Below are positions 9,697-20,700 of a DNA stretch of 24,601 nt, piece after piece (the stretch's first letter is position 1; each line of letters starts with the position of its first letter). The stretch is from Saccoglossus kowalevskii (taxonomy: Eukaryota; Hemichordata; Enteropneusta; Harrimaniidae), in NCBI RefSeq assembly GCF_000003605.2, contig NW_003119425.1, forward strand, positions 1,435,767-1,460,367, given 5' to 3'. A program made the position numbers and the translations under genes. Under the pieces are notes generated by a model. The model did not search any database. It was not told the origin of the DNA and was given only the letters and a program-made list of their open reading frames with translations.

Positions 9697-10242
9697 TAGT
9701 CAATTCCAATATGGTACATACATGTGACCCCGGAAGTCTTCATGGGCCTGAGAAATTCAATTTTACAGCTGTTAAAGATTTTTTGATCATAAGATTTTTC
9801 TATGATTCACATTCTTTGGAAAATATCTTTCTTTATTGTGATATAATGCACTGAAGTTAGCAAAAGCATTTATGTAATAAATTATTCATAAACGTTAATA
9901 TTTATGAACTGAAATAGCTATTACACGTTCTATGAATTCGTGCAGTAACGAAGCTATTCTGATTTATGTATAATTAATGCGTGAATAAACACTTCACTGC
10001 CTACCCAAACTATTCGTCTCATTGGATTTGCATGAGACCTTATTCACACGAAAACCGCTGGGCTTACAAATTTCTAAAATTTATTTGCAAGAATTAACAT
10101 GCATCTATTGACTTCAGTTATAACATGATTATTATTCTAAATTTATGATATTTTGTTCCATGGTTTATTTGATGGATCTTTTCCTTATAATTGAATCCTA
10201 CGTAGCGGGAGCCTTGGCGGTTACTACCGGTAACGAGCTCTA

Positions 10243-10255
10243 TGACGTAACGTCA
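10243..10255. promoter_or_regulatory. Palindromic CRE/bZIP-like site
   Basis: TGACGTAACGTCA is a perfect inverted repeat around a central A, two CRE half-sites (TGACGT) facing each other. It lies about 1.3 kb upstream of the MICALL ATG in a locally GC-richer patch (10200-10310). A possible promoter element, from motif evidence only. Confidence 0.4.
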
Positions 10256-10411
10256 CAGTTATATCAAACAGTTTAAAAACCACAGGTGTCGATTGTTGAT
10301 ACCTAGGTTGTTGACTGGTATTTCTGTAAATCATTAACTCAACTTATCGGTTTAAACAAATATTGCCATTATTGTTGTCTCATTGAAACTTCATGATTAC
10401 ATGCATTTGCA

Positions 10412-10444
10412 CTTTATATTTTTTTTTTTATTTTTTTTTTTTTA
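10412..10444. repeat. T-rich low-complexity tract
   Basis: Almost pure T over about 33 bases, interrupted by two A. Short ORFs through it have poly-Lys ends and are not genes. Confidence 0.8.
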
Positions 10445-10973
10445 ATTGATCTGTTTGTTTCTTTTAATTTTTTATTTATTATCACATTTAAATTGACATT
10501 GAATACGTTCGATTTCATTACCATAGTGATATTAAAATCGTTAATGAATCTGTATAATGTACGGTATATGGTAATGAGAAACAAATTGGTGTCTGTGTGA
10601 TGGATTTCATTTGATAATACTTGAATACAAATTTCCACGTCAACATATTGTTATCAGCATAATCAATGATGAAATTTCACAATTCTTGAAAAATGTATTA
10701 TGGCATTATTTTTAAAACTTTTGATCTAGATCTATAGCCAATGGCAAATTGTATTCATTTTATTTGAAATTTTAAAAAGCATTATTGAAAAAATCATGTG
10801 CATGTGAAAAATGTTGCACCAGGGTTTGGGCAGAAAAAATTATGATTTTGAAATTAATATCTGTAAATTAGTAATGACATTGACTGAACTCGAATATGTA
10901 AATTAGGATGCCCGATCAAGATAGAGTTCAAAAGAATATACTTGATTTAATTATAGACCGTATACCAGTAGTA

Positions 10974-11364
10974 CTGTAAATGATTTAATTGGGTGGATGC
11001 ACATATACTTTAAAACATGTTGAAAAAGTGACATGCAATTTTAGCGAATTGTGGTAAAATGACGTAATAACGAAATGTTGATTTAGCGAATTTCTCTTGT
11101 CCTTGTTGATTTCCTGTTTTCACAATACTTGTCTGTTGCCTGCCAAAACGCGCAGTTATCACCTCCATAAAAACAAAGAAAAACTGTCAAGTGTAATTAG
11201 GAAGCCCCTTAGATTTTTATGTTTCGGATTACTGTATACAAATCTCCAAGCCTTGGCCATTTTGAATTTATAATAAAGTCATTAGCGACATCTTGAATTA
11301 GCGAATCAGTTCTCTCGCTAAATTCACTAAAAAGACATGCTCGCGAAAAAGACATGTTTTACAG
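10974..11364. mobile_element. Diverged CTGTAAA-type element (TA-flanked)
   Basis: Left end CTGTAAA and right end TTTACAG with TA on both outer sides (10972-10973, 11365-11366). The interior carries repeated TTAGCGAATT and TCGCTAAATTC motifs in opposite orientations. The terminal inverted match is only about 7-8 bp, so the left boundary is uncertain. Confidence 0.5.
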
Positions 11365-11574
11365 TATTCAAACCCCCAAATCAGGACCCTAGATGAATAG
11401 CAGCTCCGGATCATGTGATCAATAAGGGCTGCTTGAAAGTGCATAGAGTAGTGACCAATCAAGAAATATTAAAGAAAATGGCTGTTCTGTTAAAAGAGCA
11501 ATAGATGTTACAAATCTGTCATGCATTAAAACATTTTATTTTCTTGCTTCCAGCATTTGTAAACAGTTAGTAAG

Positions 11575-11714
11575 ATGGCGGTGAAAGCACTGCAAACATG
11601 GTGTCAGAAAATCACGGAAGGATACCGCGATGTTAAAGTCACAAACATGACAACATCATGGAAAGATGGACTCGCATTCTGCGCAATTATACACCATTAC
11701 AGGCCTGACTTGAT
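11575..11714 (+). CDS. MICALL: MICALL coding exon 1 (start of CH domain)
   Basis: ATG with A at -3 and an in-frame TAA 15 nt upstream. Encodes [19 protein letters not shown], the actin-binding-fold CH1 segment [20 protein letters not shown], then AT of a split Ile. Donor GTAAGT. A polypyrimidine acceptor at 11552-11553 implies an upstream untranslated exon. Confidence 0.93.
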
Positions 11715-14700
11715 GTAAGTATTCAAACCTTATTCTGATTTGGATGCGACTCTATTTGCTAAGGGTGGCACATATCATAGCACACTGACTTAGAATTTTT
11801 TCCTTATGTCATGATAAAATGAAGCACAATACAACACTTTGTTCAATCTCAAATACAAACAATGTTATGCAAATTAAACCAAATTTTTGTGTGTGAAATT
11901 TCTGAAAAAAAACAAAATCATGATAATGTGTTAAATTCTTCTTTTTTTCTAGTAACTTTGATTCTCTATCAAAAGAAAATATATTTGATAATAACCAGTT
12001 GGTAAGTACATTTATACTCAAAATTATTCAAATTTATCAAAAACACACAAAACTATTTTAGTCATTGATTCATTTATTGTCATGTTTTAGTGTTGTCACA
12101 TGCATCAGCTCCTTAATAATCAAAAATGAAAAAAAAAATTGTAGCAGTTAATTATACCAGAGTGTGAAGACTGCACGTTACTCAAAGTGGAGTTTTTCTC
12201 TCATACACATCATGTCGAAATTATTTTCAAAGAATCGATAGAATTCTTTGTTTTTGTCCAGTACTTTAAATGTGCCACAAACTCAACAAAATAAAATGTT
12301 AACTTTAGTGTATTGCCTGGCATAATGATTAGCATAATACTGTACAACCATTTATTTTTACTGGCATTTAATGTCATTATTTTTATGTTTCTGCCTTTTT
12401 AATTTTTTTTTCATTTTGCAAAGAAACAATGAGCTCATGCAGATTTATTTTAATAGACCTAACTTATCAGCAAAAAATAGTGAAATTAAAACACAGTGAA
12501 TAATTAATGCTTTTACAGTAACAAATAATTTGGTTGTGTTATTTGCATATATTTAAAGAATCTATAGGCTGTTCATGTGTATATACCTCTTCGTTTAACA
12601 TTGGTTATCATAAAAATTATATTTAATAATTAATTAATTTGATAAAATTAATTTTTTGTTACTTATACATTTTGTTATTACCTATACACACAACTTTTTT
12701 TTTTTATATTAAAAAGTTAATATTTTTAAAAATCACGTGAAATATTTCACCATGAATAATTTTATTGTTATAATTTTCTAGGCGTTCAAAACGGCGGAAA
12801 GAGAACTTGGTATTTGTGCATTGTTGGATGCCGAAGATATGGTAGCTATAAAAGTGCCCGATAAGCTGAGTGTCGTGACCTATATCTCCCAATACTATAA
12901 CTATTTCGTACGCAAGGTACCAGGTGAGTCAGATTCAATCTGTTTTGCATATTGCTGTACATTACCCTTCGAAGTGCCGACTCGGTACTAATACACGCTT
13001 GCTTAAACTTGGAGTATGTTCGTGTGTCAGTGCTTAGTAGAGCCATCCCACTTGTAGCGTGTGCTATTGCACTTTGAGTGGAGCTATTGACCTTTGTCCT
13101 GTTTGTGATATTCCGTGTTCGAATATGTCCAACCTGTCGTGTTTCTCTTCCAAAGGTATGTCAATATTTAATCGCAGGTATATATTTCTGCTTGAAATTT
13201 GAATATTTCATATTTGCTCACTCTTGTAATTACATATTTGATTCAAAATATGTTATGACTACAACAACATCCCTACAGCAGGTGAATGATAGATCTCTTT
13301 TCCTCAGACAATAGCAGGGATAATAGGGGGTAGTCAAGTATGTGTAACCGTACACTAAATATCGTCTGATACAAAATTTATATTCAAATAGATTCGATGC
13401 TTCAAGGTTTCATAAACTAGTGCCTTTCATAACGACCTTTGTTCCCACTAATTTTTTTCTGTAATTTGGTATGATTTCATATTGTCAGATTAATTAAAGT
13501 TACATTGTGCTTTCATCTTTGAGTATCTCTGGTATTTCAAATATGTCAACATTTTTATTATTCACTTGACTTTGTTTTGTTATTCAGGTCAGAGTTCAAA
13601 TCACTGGTCCTGACCTACAAATGTACCTTCAGTGGCTACCGTGATAACAAACCATATCACATATTGGCCCAAACAACTGTTTAATTTGAATCAAATTTAA
13701 TGGTTATTAAAATAAAAAAGTTAATGACCAAAATCACTTGAGATTTCAACAACAACTTGACACTGTACAAGTTCAAGTGTCTGCTTTGAAACCTTTTTAT
13801 TAATGATTTATTTATGGATAAGTTTTGTCCTCGGCCATGGAGGATTTTCTTTTTGTTGTACGTCGGAAAGTTGGCAGTCGGGAAAAACCTTGTTGTTTTA
13901 AAAACATAAACATAAAGGGGCTGCCAGTGTATTATTGTGCAAATAAAAAGGCATAGACGTACTCAAACATTTTTGAAGATCACCTGGAGATATTGACTTG
14001 TGCTGTTCTTTATTGACAATGCACTATCACACCAGTAAAACTCAGCAATATTATGTTGCGCTACCTGCCACCGAACACAACGTCTAGTGAATTTGAAATT
14101 TCAAAAAAAACAATCGTGCCATGTAATTAGACTGATTGATAGAACAGGTCAGGTGTGGCTCAGAATTTCTATGTGAAATCAATGTGATAGACACAATAAT
14201 GTGTGTTCATTTCACATTTCCATCTAACTATTCAGAAGTTTTTCTGGAAAATAATTTTAAGAGGGAGCACACCTTTGTTACCATTGGTAACACTTTATAT
14301 TTGTTATAACTGATCATAATCTACTGACTGTTCCAGGTTTGGTATGAGTGTGCAAGCCTGAGATATGAGGCGGGTGCTGCACCCCTGTTCCCCTGTCTGA
14401 AAGAACCCCTTCTATTAAATGTATTCATAGATGCACCTCCTCTTTCCCTGCCTACCTGCCCCTCCCACACATGGACTTTCACAGAAAGCCCACTATAGTG
14501 GCCATTTCGGCCTGATCTCTTGAGTGGCCATTATAGACATGTTTGACTGTACAACGTCTGTTTCTTGCGTGTTGGCACTCATTTTTGTTTTTGTTTATTT
14601 CCAGGTGGAGCAACAGCCTTCAAAAGACATTCTCTCACAGAGAGTCCCAAGTCAAAGAAAGCGTCACCCAGTCCAAAAATCAAGCGAACGGCAGAAATGC

Positions 14701-17700
14701 CTGAGCAGGCACCCGCCGTCAGTGCGCAGGTAAGTCACATTATCAGGATTTGTCACCAAAGCTTATATAACTAACTAAAACTCATTGACTGACCAGTCGC
14801 TAAACTCTGTGTGTAGTTGGATTTCGTGATATTGTTCTTAAAAATAATGAATTTCTTCTAGGAGTATGAAAATATGCAGATCTTTCAAGCATCGCAGTAC
14901 AGGTTACTGATTAGACTGGCAAAGTTGGGATTTCTTCATTGTTTTACCAAAAAAAATATAATTAATTGTCAATTTAGCCTTTTAACGTGATCGTGAAAAC
15001 TAGCGTGACTGTGAAAGAAATCCAGACTGGACGCATCTGCAGGCAACCACTGGTGAGGAATCACTCCAGTGATTATGCTAATTATAAGTTGTTGACTAGC
15101 ATTGACAACGAATCAGAGTGCAGCTGTATACGTCATATCTTATCTATGTTAATGTACATGACCTTTCACTTCTGAGGTCCCAGCAATTTTGAAAGACTAC
15201 TTATATACATTGGACATTTAAATCGACTTGTTTTCAGTAAAAATAGATGAAAGTATCGCCTTCGCACTTAAAAAGTTAAAGTATCCATCTCTGCGATCAA
15301 ATAAAATCAACCTTTAAAAGGTTATGTTTATTTTCATATACCGACTCATGAATAATCAATGACGTCATGAATAATTAATAGCAGTCAAATGCCCGCAGAT
15401 GCGTCCAGTCGGGATTTCTTTAGCGGTCAGTTTAGTTTTTGTGATCATGCTAAAAGAACAAAAAGAACAATTAATTATTTCTCTTTGTAAAACAAAAAAG
15501 AAATCCCAACTTTGCCAGCCTAGTTACTGATACGCTACGGTAATTAGCCATCATTCTTCGATATTTAAAACTCCATAGCCTTCATACCGTGTACAAAGTT
15601 GGTGCCGTGAAACTTATGCAATGTATTGATTGTTTACATGTAATTAATAAACGTGCACTGCATTGCGTCTGTCACACTTTAGCTTGGGAAACACAGGCAG
15701 TATGTGAAGCATTTCTCAAATTTACAGGTTACTGTATTATTTATTTGGAGATGCCCTGGTAAAAATGCTCTGAATTGTTAACTAGTAGTAAGCAAATGAT
15801 CTATTCTCTTTTTACTCAGGTTGAAATCAGTCAGCCGATGGAATACGTGAAAAAGCCCAGTGCAGAAGGAGGTGCCTTTGGTTACAAATGTGCAGCATGC
15901 GGTAAACGCGTTTATATCATGGAGAGAACAGTGGTTGACGGCAAACTCTATCATAGGTCTTGTTTCCGCTGTCGTGAATGTCAGAAAACTCTCAGACCAG
16001 GCAACTATAAAGTTATAGATTTTAACAAGTTTGAGTGCCCCATACACAAAAAGCCATCAAAACACTCGCACTTTCTTAAGGGGAAAAAGTCGTCTTTGGA
16101 TCGTGAAAAGAAAAGTAACAACACTACTAGAGACTTGCTGAACTCAGATAGAAGTCTGACAGAGAAACAAAAAGCTGTTTTGAAAATTGGTGCTTTTTAC
16201 CAAAAAGACAAGGAAAAGAGTGTTTCTGATGTGCATATTGGTGCAAAAGCGCCTGCAGTAGAGAAAATTGATTTAAAAACAAATGACAATGTGCCAGTTG
16301 TTTCCAAGGACCACCCGAGGAGTGTGGCTTCCAGAATGAAGCTATTTGAAAATAATGCTGAAAGCTCACAGTCACCACCACACAGAACTTATAAAACTGC
16401 CAATGCTCAGACCACTCAAATTAAACAGAATACTGCGATGCAAAAATCCCCAACAGAAGTATCTGAGAAATCATCGAGTGATGCAGAGCTAAGGGAAGGG
16501 CTCCTTAAGTCTCTTGCTGGGATTCGGAAGAAAGAAGAACTGAAAGAAAAAAAAGTTGAATCAGAACCTGTGTGGATTAAGAAAGATGAAATTGATACTA
16601 AACTCCCAAATGGGTCACTTAAAGATGGGAGAAAGGTCATTGGAGAACAGATACCAGTTCATGAGAAGTCGAGGCAAGTAAATGATCTGAAAGAGGATAA
16701 GCAAAAAGTTGCTCCAATTGCTCCATCTGTAAATGACAAAAAGGATGACAAGGTTACCAAGGACACAAATGTTAGTAAAGTTGTTATTGAAACAAAAGTC
16801 ATTGATGTTAAAAAGAAAACTGTGATTCCTGCTGCTTCCAAGGAAACAAAAATCATTGATGTAACCAAGGAAACAAAGATAACTGATGTTGCCGAAAAGA
16901 AAAAAGACAATGACGTTACCAGGGAAACAAAAGTCATTGATACCAAGGAGAAAAAAGTTGCACAGGAAACAAAGGTCACTGATGTTTCTGAAAAGAAAAA
17001 AGACAATGATGTTACCAAGGAAACAAAAGTTTGTGGTAATACCAAGGAAACAAAAGTCATTGATACCAAGGAGAAAAAAGTTGAAAAGGAAACAAAGGTC
17101 ACTGATGTTGCCGAAAAGAAAAAGGACAGTGATGTTACCAAGGAAACAAAAGTCACTGTTACCAAGGAAATAAAAGTTGACAAGGAAACAAAGATCACTG
17201 ATGTTGCCGAAAAGAAAAAAGACAATGATGTTACCAAGGAAACAAAAGTTTGTGGTATTACCGAGGAAACAAAAGTTATTGATACCAAGGAGAATAAAGT
17301 TGAAAAGGAAACAAAGGTCTCTGATGTTGCAGAAAAGAAAAAAGACAATGATGTTACCAAGGAAACAAAAGTTGCTGAAATTACTGAAAATGTGAAACTA
17401 GATGATGCTACAACAGAGTCAGAAGCGAGTTTACTTGTTAAAGAAACAAAAATTGAAGAGGTTTTCAAAGAAGCTAAAGATGGCTTTTCTGAGGAGAGTG
17501 ACTCTGAATCTAAATCGTTTATTTCAGCTCTGGAAGATCTGGAAACTAAAGATGATTCACATCAGGTCATTGAAGACTTTGAAAAGGATGAATCCGAAGT
17601 TGATAAAAATATATCTGAGGAGCTAGATGAACTGAATCCATTTCTGGTTGATGATGAGGTTGAGGACGAAAAGGAAGAAGAACAGGAGAAACCCAAAGAA

Positions 17701-20700
17701 GTTATTGATGAGAAGAAGGAATCACGTAAAGATGCAGGCAAGGACACAGCTATCAGTGAGGACTCGGCTGACTTGAAAGTCAAGAAAGACAATGAAAAGG
17801 TTAAGGAGAAGAAAGAAATTGGTGGTGAGGAGGACAATGCAAAAGTTGATGCAAAGAGACCTGTCAGTGATGATTATGATGACGAATTAAACCCTTTCTT
17901 TGCAGATGATGACGAAGATGATGATGAAGTTGTTCATGAGGAAAAGTCTAATGACCTTTTTGATGAGAATAATCCCTTTTCTGAAAACTACCATGAAGAC
18001 TCGAGTGTTGCTGAAGCAGAGGAGGAATTGGTCAATCCTTTCACTGGCTCTCCTGTTCTCAAAAGGAAAGTTTATCCCCCTTTCGCTAAGACAGTGCAGC
18101 CAGCTCAGCGTTCATCTTCACAGGTCAAGTCTCGAGAAGATGTCTTGCGAGAGCTTTGTGGATCAATGGCAAGAGATAAGAAGAAAGTGCCTCCTCCACG
18201 TCCACCACCGCCTAAAGTGAAATCAAACACTTTGCAGCCAGGAAGCTCTCCTATAAAAGATACTGCTCCATCACCAGTATCACCAAGGAAACCACCGAGA
18301 GCAGTCTCGGCATCTTTACCCAGAGGTCAAGCTGGTAGCCCATTGAAATCGACGAAAACTCGAGCTGCTCCTCCTCCACCTCCTTCTTCTTTAACAGGCA
18401 GTGGTTCCTCTTCTCCTGCCACCCCAAGGAGCAAACCTAGAGCTCCCCCTCCTCCACCCCCTACAGCCAAAATTGTTAGTACAGATGAAAAAGCAGTTGC
18501 TGAAGAACCGCCAAAGCCAATGCCGAGGTCACCAAAACCCCAAATTGTTGCTGGAGGATCGCCTGTGGAAGCCAGAAAGAATGAGGAAGCACCAAGCAGA
18601 TCGGTATCACCGTCACTCTCTGCACAATTTGATGAGAGTCCTCAGCCCTCCCCTAGAAGGACGCCGGAGCCAGCAAAGAGGGTTTCTAGGGATCTGTTGC
18701 CCGGAAACTTGGAAGACCGGAACAGATCTCCCAGCCCTGCTGTTAGTAGATCTGTGAAGAGAAAAGCACCACCACCACCACCACAAAGAAGAAAGGTAAA
18801 TGAAAATCTGGGGAAAACTTTTTTTTAATCAGATTTCATTTCTGTAAAATTTTTCCATCTATGAATACAAATTAGAAAAATGTTACCTTGTGTCAGAAAT
18901 ATAAATTTGTTTTCAACATTTCGTTCCTTTTATAATTATAGTGAAAAGCTAAGAACTGGGTTTAGGGTCCCCTAGTATGGTATATTTTTATGTGTCACTT
19001 TTTTTCGTCTTACCAAATGTGAATAGAATACTAGTAAACAATAATCATTGCAGGTTGTGAAAACCATGACTCCTGAAGAAATACAGGAAGAGCTAAGCGA
19101 ACTAGACACTAAACAGACTGAAATGGAACAATCTGGAGTTATCATGGAAAAGAAATTGAGAGAACAAATAGACAGTGAGTTTTGTCATTACAAATTACCC
19201 AAGATGCTTTAGTAATTTTAAGTCAGCGCACACCCTTCTTCATCTATTAGAAGTGTGCCGTTCACTTATAGAAAAACTGAGTGTTTGTACTTACTTTGCA
19301 CTTATTAGTTTTTACAGGAAGTTCAAATGGTTTGTGCATCTAATGCTAAAAATTACAGTACATATATTGTCAAATTTGAGCGTTTTTCTTGGTTTCAAAA
19401 ATATACTATTTTCTTTTAGCAGATGTATCGGGCCAAGACCAGGACCAAGAGGACATGCTGAAAGAATGGTTTGAATTGATCAATCAGAAAAATCAATTAG
19501 TCCGGCGTGAAAATGAGCTCGTTTACACGTAAGTAAATTCTGGCTTCTTAAATTTTAAATACAGCTGTGTATTTCACTGAAATGAGTTTGATTTTCAACT
19601 CAAATGAGTTTGATTTTCAACTCAAATGAGTTTCTTTCTTTCCATTACCAGAGCAGATTTGCAAACCACAATTACCATTTGTGGCCGGGCAAACAACTTT
19701 TTGTAAGAGATGAGATGCTTAGATTTCAAACAGTTTTTTTGAATATGGTAACTAAGCAATAGATTTGTGAGTGGAATTTTTAAACAAGCAGCCTGTTAGC
19801 AATGCACATTTCAATTAAGAACTGAAGATATCAGTAGAAAATGAACAATGTGTATAGTATCAATGCAATGGGACTTGCTGTTTTCAACAAGAATTCAAAA
19901 ATATTATTTTTCACCATAAATGATTGTGTTTTTTAACAAGAAGAAAATATCACTTTTTACCAAAAATGACAAAAATATTCACCAAAATTAGATAATTAAA
20001 GATATCATTACAAAATGAACAAATCTGAGAGAGGTCCACATGTAGTACCTATATATGTAATAATATCAAAGCAATTGGACTTGTCGTTTTTAACAAGAAG
20101 TCGAAAATATCACATTTTACCAAAAATGACAAAAATATTCACCAAAATTAGAGAATTGACGATATCATTACAAAATGAACAAATTTGAGAGTGGTCCACA
20201 TGTAGTACCTATATATGTAATATCAAAGCAATTGGACTTGCGGTTTTTAACAAGAAGTCGAAAATATTACTTTTTACTAAAAATGACAAAAATATTCACC
20301 AAAATTAGAGATCTAAAGATATCATTACAAAATGAACAAATCTGAGAGAGATCCACATGTAGTATATATATATGTGATATCAAAGTAATTGGACTTGCGG
20401 TTTTTAACGAGAAGTCAAAAATATCACTTTTTACCAAAAACGACAAAAATATACACCAAAATTAGAGAATTGAAGATATGATCATGAAATGAACAAATCT
20501 GAGAGAGGTCTACCCAAGGTACATATACACCAAGTATCAAAGCATTCAGGCTTGTAGTTTTCAAGAAGAAGTCGAAAAAGTAAAACATTGACACGGACGA
20601 CGACGACGGACAATCACTCATATGATAAGCTTGGCTCGACAAAGTCGACAGCGGAGCTAAAAAGCGAACAACCGGTTTTGAAATGGCAGACTGACGTTTG

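Larger units (their letters stand above)
6478..11553. other. Intergenic region between head-to-head NUDCD3 and MICALL
   Basis: About 5.1 kb between the two start codons. No ORF with homology was recognised. It holds MITEs at 9489-9696 and 10974-11364, simple repeats near 8289 and 8890, a CRE-like palindrome at 10243 and a possible untranslated first exon ending at 6866. Stretches 6950-8280 and 8340-8880 show nothing else I can name. Confidence 0.7.

Noticed and set aside
13078-13160. Possible extra exon reading [12 protein letters not shown] with a donor-like GTATGT after it, resembling a RING fragment
   Set aside because: Only about ten residues look suggestive, there is no matching acceptor in phase, and MICALL exons 3 and 4 already join in phase without it.
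14987-15175. 62-codon ORF in MICALL intron 4
   Set aside because: It lies across the inverted arm and interior of the hAT-like element and has no similarity or splice support.
15775-15819. ATG at 15775 as the start of a separate LIM-domain protein
   Set aside because: The residues before 15820 are intronic, a strong acceptor ends at 15819, and exon 4 joins in phase at 15820. The CH-LIM order fits the MICALL family.
16659-17468. 269-codon minus-strand ORF rich in [12 protein letters not shown]
   Set aside because: It is the exact antisense of the KETKV repeat in MICALL exon 5. Its length comes from codon bias of the sense repeat, and it has no splice or family support.
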